Source: Mesorhizobium amorphae (GTDB lineage: Bacteria; Pseudomonadota; Alphaproteobacteria; Rhizobiales; Rhizobiaceae). Taken from it: DNA of 8,471 bases. Position 1 is the first letter of the stretch. Every line of letters starts with the position of its first letter. The stretch covers positions 1 to 8,471 of the forward strand of contig QFNI01000093.1 in assembly GCA_003240775.1 (NCBI GenBank). Direction: 5' to 3'. A program made the position numbers and the translations under genes. Under the pieces are notes generated by a model that worked only from the letters and a program-made list of their open reading frames with translations, had not been told where the DNA came from and ran no database searches. This document shows positions 6,028-8,471 of the stretch, piece after piece.

Positions 6028-8471
6028 GTGACCGAATACCGCGGATTCGATGACCTGTCGGTCGCGCAGCGCACGGCCGCGAGCCACGTGAGCGGCCCCG
6101 GCCTGACCCTGGCCACGGCCGGGGCCGGCAAGACCAAGATGCTGGTCGGTCGGCTGCGCTACCTGATGACGCCCCGGGAGCTGGGCGGGGTCGGCGCCCA
6201 CCCCTCCTCGATCGCGGTGATGACCTTCACGAACAAGGCGGCCCGGGAGATGATCTCGCGGGTCGAGCCGGTGCTTGACGACCTGAAGGCGCGCGGGGTC
6301 CACGGCAAGCCGTGGATCGGCACGTTCCACAACATCTGCCTGCGGATCCTGCGGATCGAGGCGAAGAGCGCCGACCTGGCGCAGAACTTCACCATTCTCG
6401 ACGAGTCCGACACCCGCTCGATGGTGGCCGAGATCATCAAGGAGCGCGGCATCGAGAACTTCGATCTCGACGAGTTCTTCGACGGGGTCGAGTTCCTGAA
6501 GGCGCGCGTCATCCGGCCCGAGGTGCTGTCCGACAAGATCTCCGAGATCTCCGAGTGGCGCGCGGATCACGGCAAGGACGAGAACGTCTGGCCGGCCGCG
6601 GAGGACGATCCGTTCCTCGCCCCGTGGGGCGACATCGTCCGCCGCGTCCAGGAGTGCGGCCCGGCGTTCGCCGAGATCTACGCGGCCTACCAGGACGAGC
6701 TTCGCGAGCAGAACTCGGTCGACTTCTCGGACATCATCAACAAGACGGTTCTCCTGTTCCGGGACAACCCCGTCATCAAGGCGGCCTGGCAGGCGAAGTT
6801 CCGCCACTTCCTCATGGACGAGTGGCAGGACGCGAACCCCGGCCAGCTCGAGCTCGTGCGGGAAATGACCGGGCGCGGGGAGCCCTTCGCGGCGCCGGAA
6901 GGCGCGGAGTTCAGCGACGTGTCGGACGCCGCCACGGGGATGCGTCAGATCTGCAGGCCGCGTGTCGAGCAGTTCCCGCGCGCCTCGATCTCCTTCGTGG
7001 GCGATGACGACCAGTCCATCTACGGGTTCCGCGGCAGCGACGTCGGGATCATGCGCAGCGTGCGCAAGCATTTCCCGGGGACGGAGGTCATGCGGCTCGA
7101 GGAGAGCTATCGCTGCCAGCCGGACATCCTGTCGGTTGCGGAGCGGCTGATTTCCGGAAACGACGATCGCATGGAGAAGCGGATCCGGCCGGCGCGCCCC
7201 GATTCGCACCGGCGGGCCGTCCAGGCCCGGGACTACGAGGACTGGCGCGCGGAGATCCGCGACGTCGTCGCCGAGGCGTCGCGCTTCGTGGCCGCCGGCG
7301 GCGACCCGTCCGAGTTCATGATCCTGGCCCGCACCCGCGACGCCGCGAAGGCGTTCGCGAAGGAGCTGCGCGGCGCCGGGGTCCCCGTCGTGGAGGGGAA
7401 ATCCAGCGATCTCCGCAAGACCGAGGAGGTCCGGGACGCGATGGCCCTGGCGGGATACGTCGTCAACGCGTCCGCGGAGACGCTGATGCGCCGGATCATC
7501 AACAAGCCGTCGCGCGGCATGGGCGCGAAATCCATCTCGGTGGCGATGGCGAACGCGCGCCTGCGCAAGGTGAGCCTGTTCGAGGAGATCGTGAACGCGA
7601 GCCGGTTCCACCAGGACATGCTGGACGGGGACGGGCGCGCCCCCGAGGAGTGCGACGGCTTCACGAAATACCCGAAGAGGTTCTCGGAAAGCTGCCGGGA
7701 CTTCCTCAGGATCACCAACGACATGCGGCGCGCCGCCTCGTCGGCCGGGAACGCCGGGGAGGCGATCGGGCGGCTGCTGACCATCTCCGGCCTGCTCGGC
7801 AAGCTGAAGGAGGAGGCGATCATGGCCTCCGAGGTCAGGCACGACGACCCGCGGCTCCCGGCCCTGGCCGATCTCGGCCCGCGCGAGTTCCTGATCGCGC
7901 TGATGCGCATGAACGGGGACCGGCACGACGACATCGAGACGGTCGACGCGGAGGAGCTTTCGGACCGCGCCGGGCGGGTGTCGGAGAGCTTCCGGCGCCT
8001 CGGCAACCTGGCGCTGCTCATCGAGCAGGCGCGACCCGTCGCGACGCTGGGCGCCTTCGTGCAGGAGTCGACGCTCGAGATGTCCCAGGAGGTCGCTTCC
8101 GCCGGCGTCCGGGTGATGACCATCCACGCCTCCAAGGGGCTCGAGGCGGATCACGTGCGGGTGGTAAGCTTCATCGAGGGGATGATCCCGCACTCCAACT
8201 CGGTCACGCCGGAGCAGATCTGCGAGGAGCGCCGCCTGGCCTTCGTGGCGTTCACCCGGGCCCGCGAGACGCTGCAGATCTCCGGCGCGCGCAGCATGCG
8301 CGGCAGCCCGTGGTTCCGCGGCGACTTCGCTCGCCGGTCCCCGTTCCTGAAGGAGCTTGAGCTCGCGAACACGAAGGACTTCGCGATCTACGGCGAGGAC
8401 GGGCGCCGGAGGGGCGTGTCGCGCGGCGGCCCCTTCATCTGCGAGAACCTGATCGGCCCGTCCTGGCGCCC
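6028..8471 (+). CDS. UvrD/PcrA-type SF1 helicase, C-terminus beyond right edge
   Basis: An open frame from GTG 6028 runs without a stop to the edge, giving at least 814 codons. GGAGG (6016-6020) sits 7 nt upstream. It is a 3'-5' ATP-dependent DNA helicase by family. Motifs in order: Q-like LSVAQRTA (10-17), Walker A ATAGAGKTKML with Lys35, Ia MTFTNKAAREM (65-75), Ib GTFHNICLRIL (98-108), Walker B MDEWQDANPGQ (263-273), III VGDDDQSIYGFRGSD (324-338), IV LEESYRCQPDIL (357-368), the 2B-region NKPSRGMG (492-499), V MTIHASKGLE (697-706), VI ERRLAFVAFTRARETL (734-749) with Arg745. Nearly all match UvrD/PcrA; the aromatic in DExQD is Trp rather than the usual Tyr/Phe. About 30 extra residues lie between Walker B and motif III (roughly 283-315), and residues 530-600 are also divergent. 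Motif VI is reached at about 745, later than in PcrA (about 720 in all), so the protein is large. It is divergent from a smaller FBH1-like helicase and may serve a different DNA substrate. Confidence 0.95.
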   Translation, partial: MTEYRGFDDLSVAQRTAASHVSGPGLTLATAGAGKTKMLVGRLRYLMTPRELGGVGAHPSSIAVMTFTNKAAREMISRVEPVLDDLKARGVHGKPWIGTFHNICLRILRIEAKSADLAQNFTILDESDTRSMVAEIIKERGIENFDLDEFFDGVEFLKARVIRPEVLSDKISEISEWRADHGKDENVWPAAEDDPFLAPWGDIVRRVQECGPAFAEIYAAYQDELREQNSVDFSDIINKTVLLFRDNPVIKAAWQAKFRHFLMDEWQDANPGQLELVREMTGRGEPFAAPEGAEFSDVSDAATGMRQICRPRVEQFPRASISFVGDDDQSIYGFRGSDVGIMRSVRKHFPGTEVMRLEESYRCQPDILSVAERLISGNDDRMEKRIRPARPDSHRRAVQARDYEDWRAEIRDVVAEASRFVAAGGDPSEFMILARTRDAAKAFAKELRGAGVPVVEGKSSDLRKTEEVRDAMALAGYVVNASAETLMRRIINKPSRGMGAKSISVAMANARLRKVSLFEEIVNASRFHQDMLDGDGRAPEECDGFTKYPKRFSESCRDFLRITNDMRRAASSAGNAGEAIGRLLTISGLLGKLKEEAIMASEVRHDDPRLPALADLGPREFLIALMRMNGDRHDDIETVDAEELSDRAGRVSESFRRLGNLALLIEQARPVATLGAFVQESTLEMSQEVASAGVRVMTIHASKGLEADHVRVVSFIEGMIPHSNSVTPEQICEERRLAFVAFTRARETLQISGARSMRGSPWFRGDFARRSPFLKELELANTKDFAIYGEDGRRRGVSRGGPFICENLIGPSWR

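Noticed and set aside
5314..8193. 959-codon minus-strand open frame covering both helicase genes
   Set aside because: It is antisense to the UvrD-type helicase and then out of frame with the FBH1-like one, both of which carry complete motif sets. It crosses their divergent promoter region, and its product is Arg/His/Asp-rich without any domain. High G+C makes such shadow frames long.
1..8471. A known defence system built on UvrD-type helicases (for example Gabija or Zorya)
   Set aside because: There is no GajA-type OLD nuclease, no motor proteins (ZorA/B) and no paired nuclease. A tyrosine recombinase and an HD hydrolase do not complete any such system that I know.

Overview
The window is very G+C-rich (about two thirds by eye) and densely coded on both strands. 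It uses GTG starts, Shine-Dalgarno sites and G/C-ended codons, which fits a high-GC bacterium such as a proteobacterium. It holds no rRNA, tRNA, CRISPR array, insertion sequence or recognisable housekeeping operon. The gene set is two different superfamily 1 helicases, a tyrosine recombinase, a phage-type HD phosphohydrolase, a small membrane protein and several unknown small proteins. This looks more like part of a large phage, prophage or plasmid than a chromosomal core region, but no structural or partition gene is present to decide which.

Left part (1-1176, minus strand): an unknown protein running off the left edge, then a multi-pass membrane protein of unknown function. An upstream region of about 100-130 bp follows, with a weak promoter and an imperfect palindrome. 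Middle (1307-2367): a small unknown plus-strand gene converges on, and overlaps by 31 nt, an HD-domain nucleotide phosphohydrolase on the minus strand.

Right of the HD gene, a probable three-gene minus-strand operon reads from 5912 down to 2494. It encodes an FBH1/UvrD-like SF1 helicase, a tyrosine recombinase whose GTG start overlaps the helicase stop (GTGA), and an unknown 137-residue protein. It closes at a 12-bp perfect hairpin that looks like a terminator. A second, larger UvrD/PcrA-type helicase is transcribed divergently from 6028 and runs off the right edge. The two helicases share a 115-bp intergenic control region.

Points of most interest: (i) the recombinase has Tyr in place of the box II His (YxxR), a large insertion between its catalytic Arg and Lys, and a length like the smaller telomere resolvases, so a hairpin-telomere role is worth testing but not shown; (ii) it is translationally coupled to a helicase; (iii) a 15-nt motif (14/15 identical) lies at matching distance and orientation upstream of the HD gene and of the second helicase, suggesting co-regulation. 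Together the genes suggest a DNA replication/recombination module with a nucleotide-pool enzyme.
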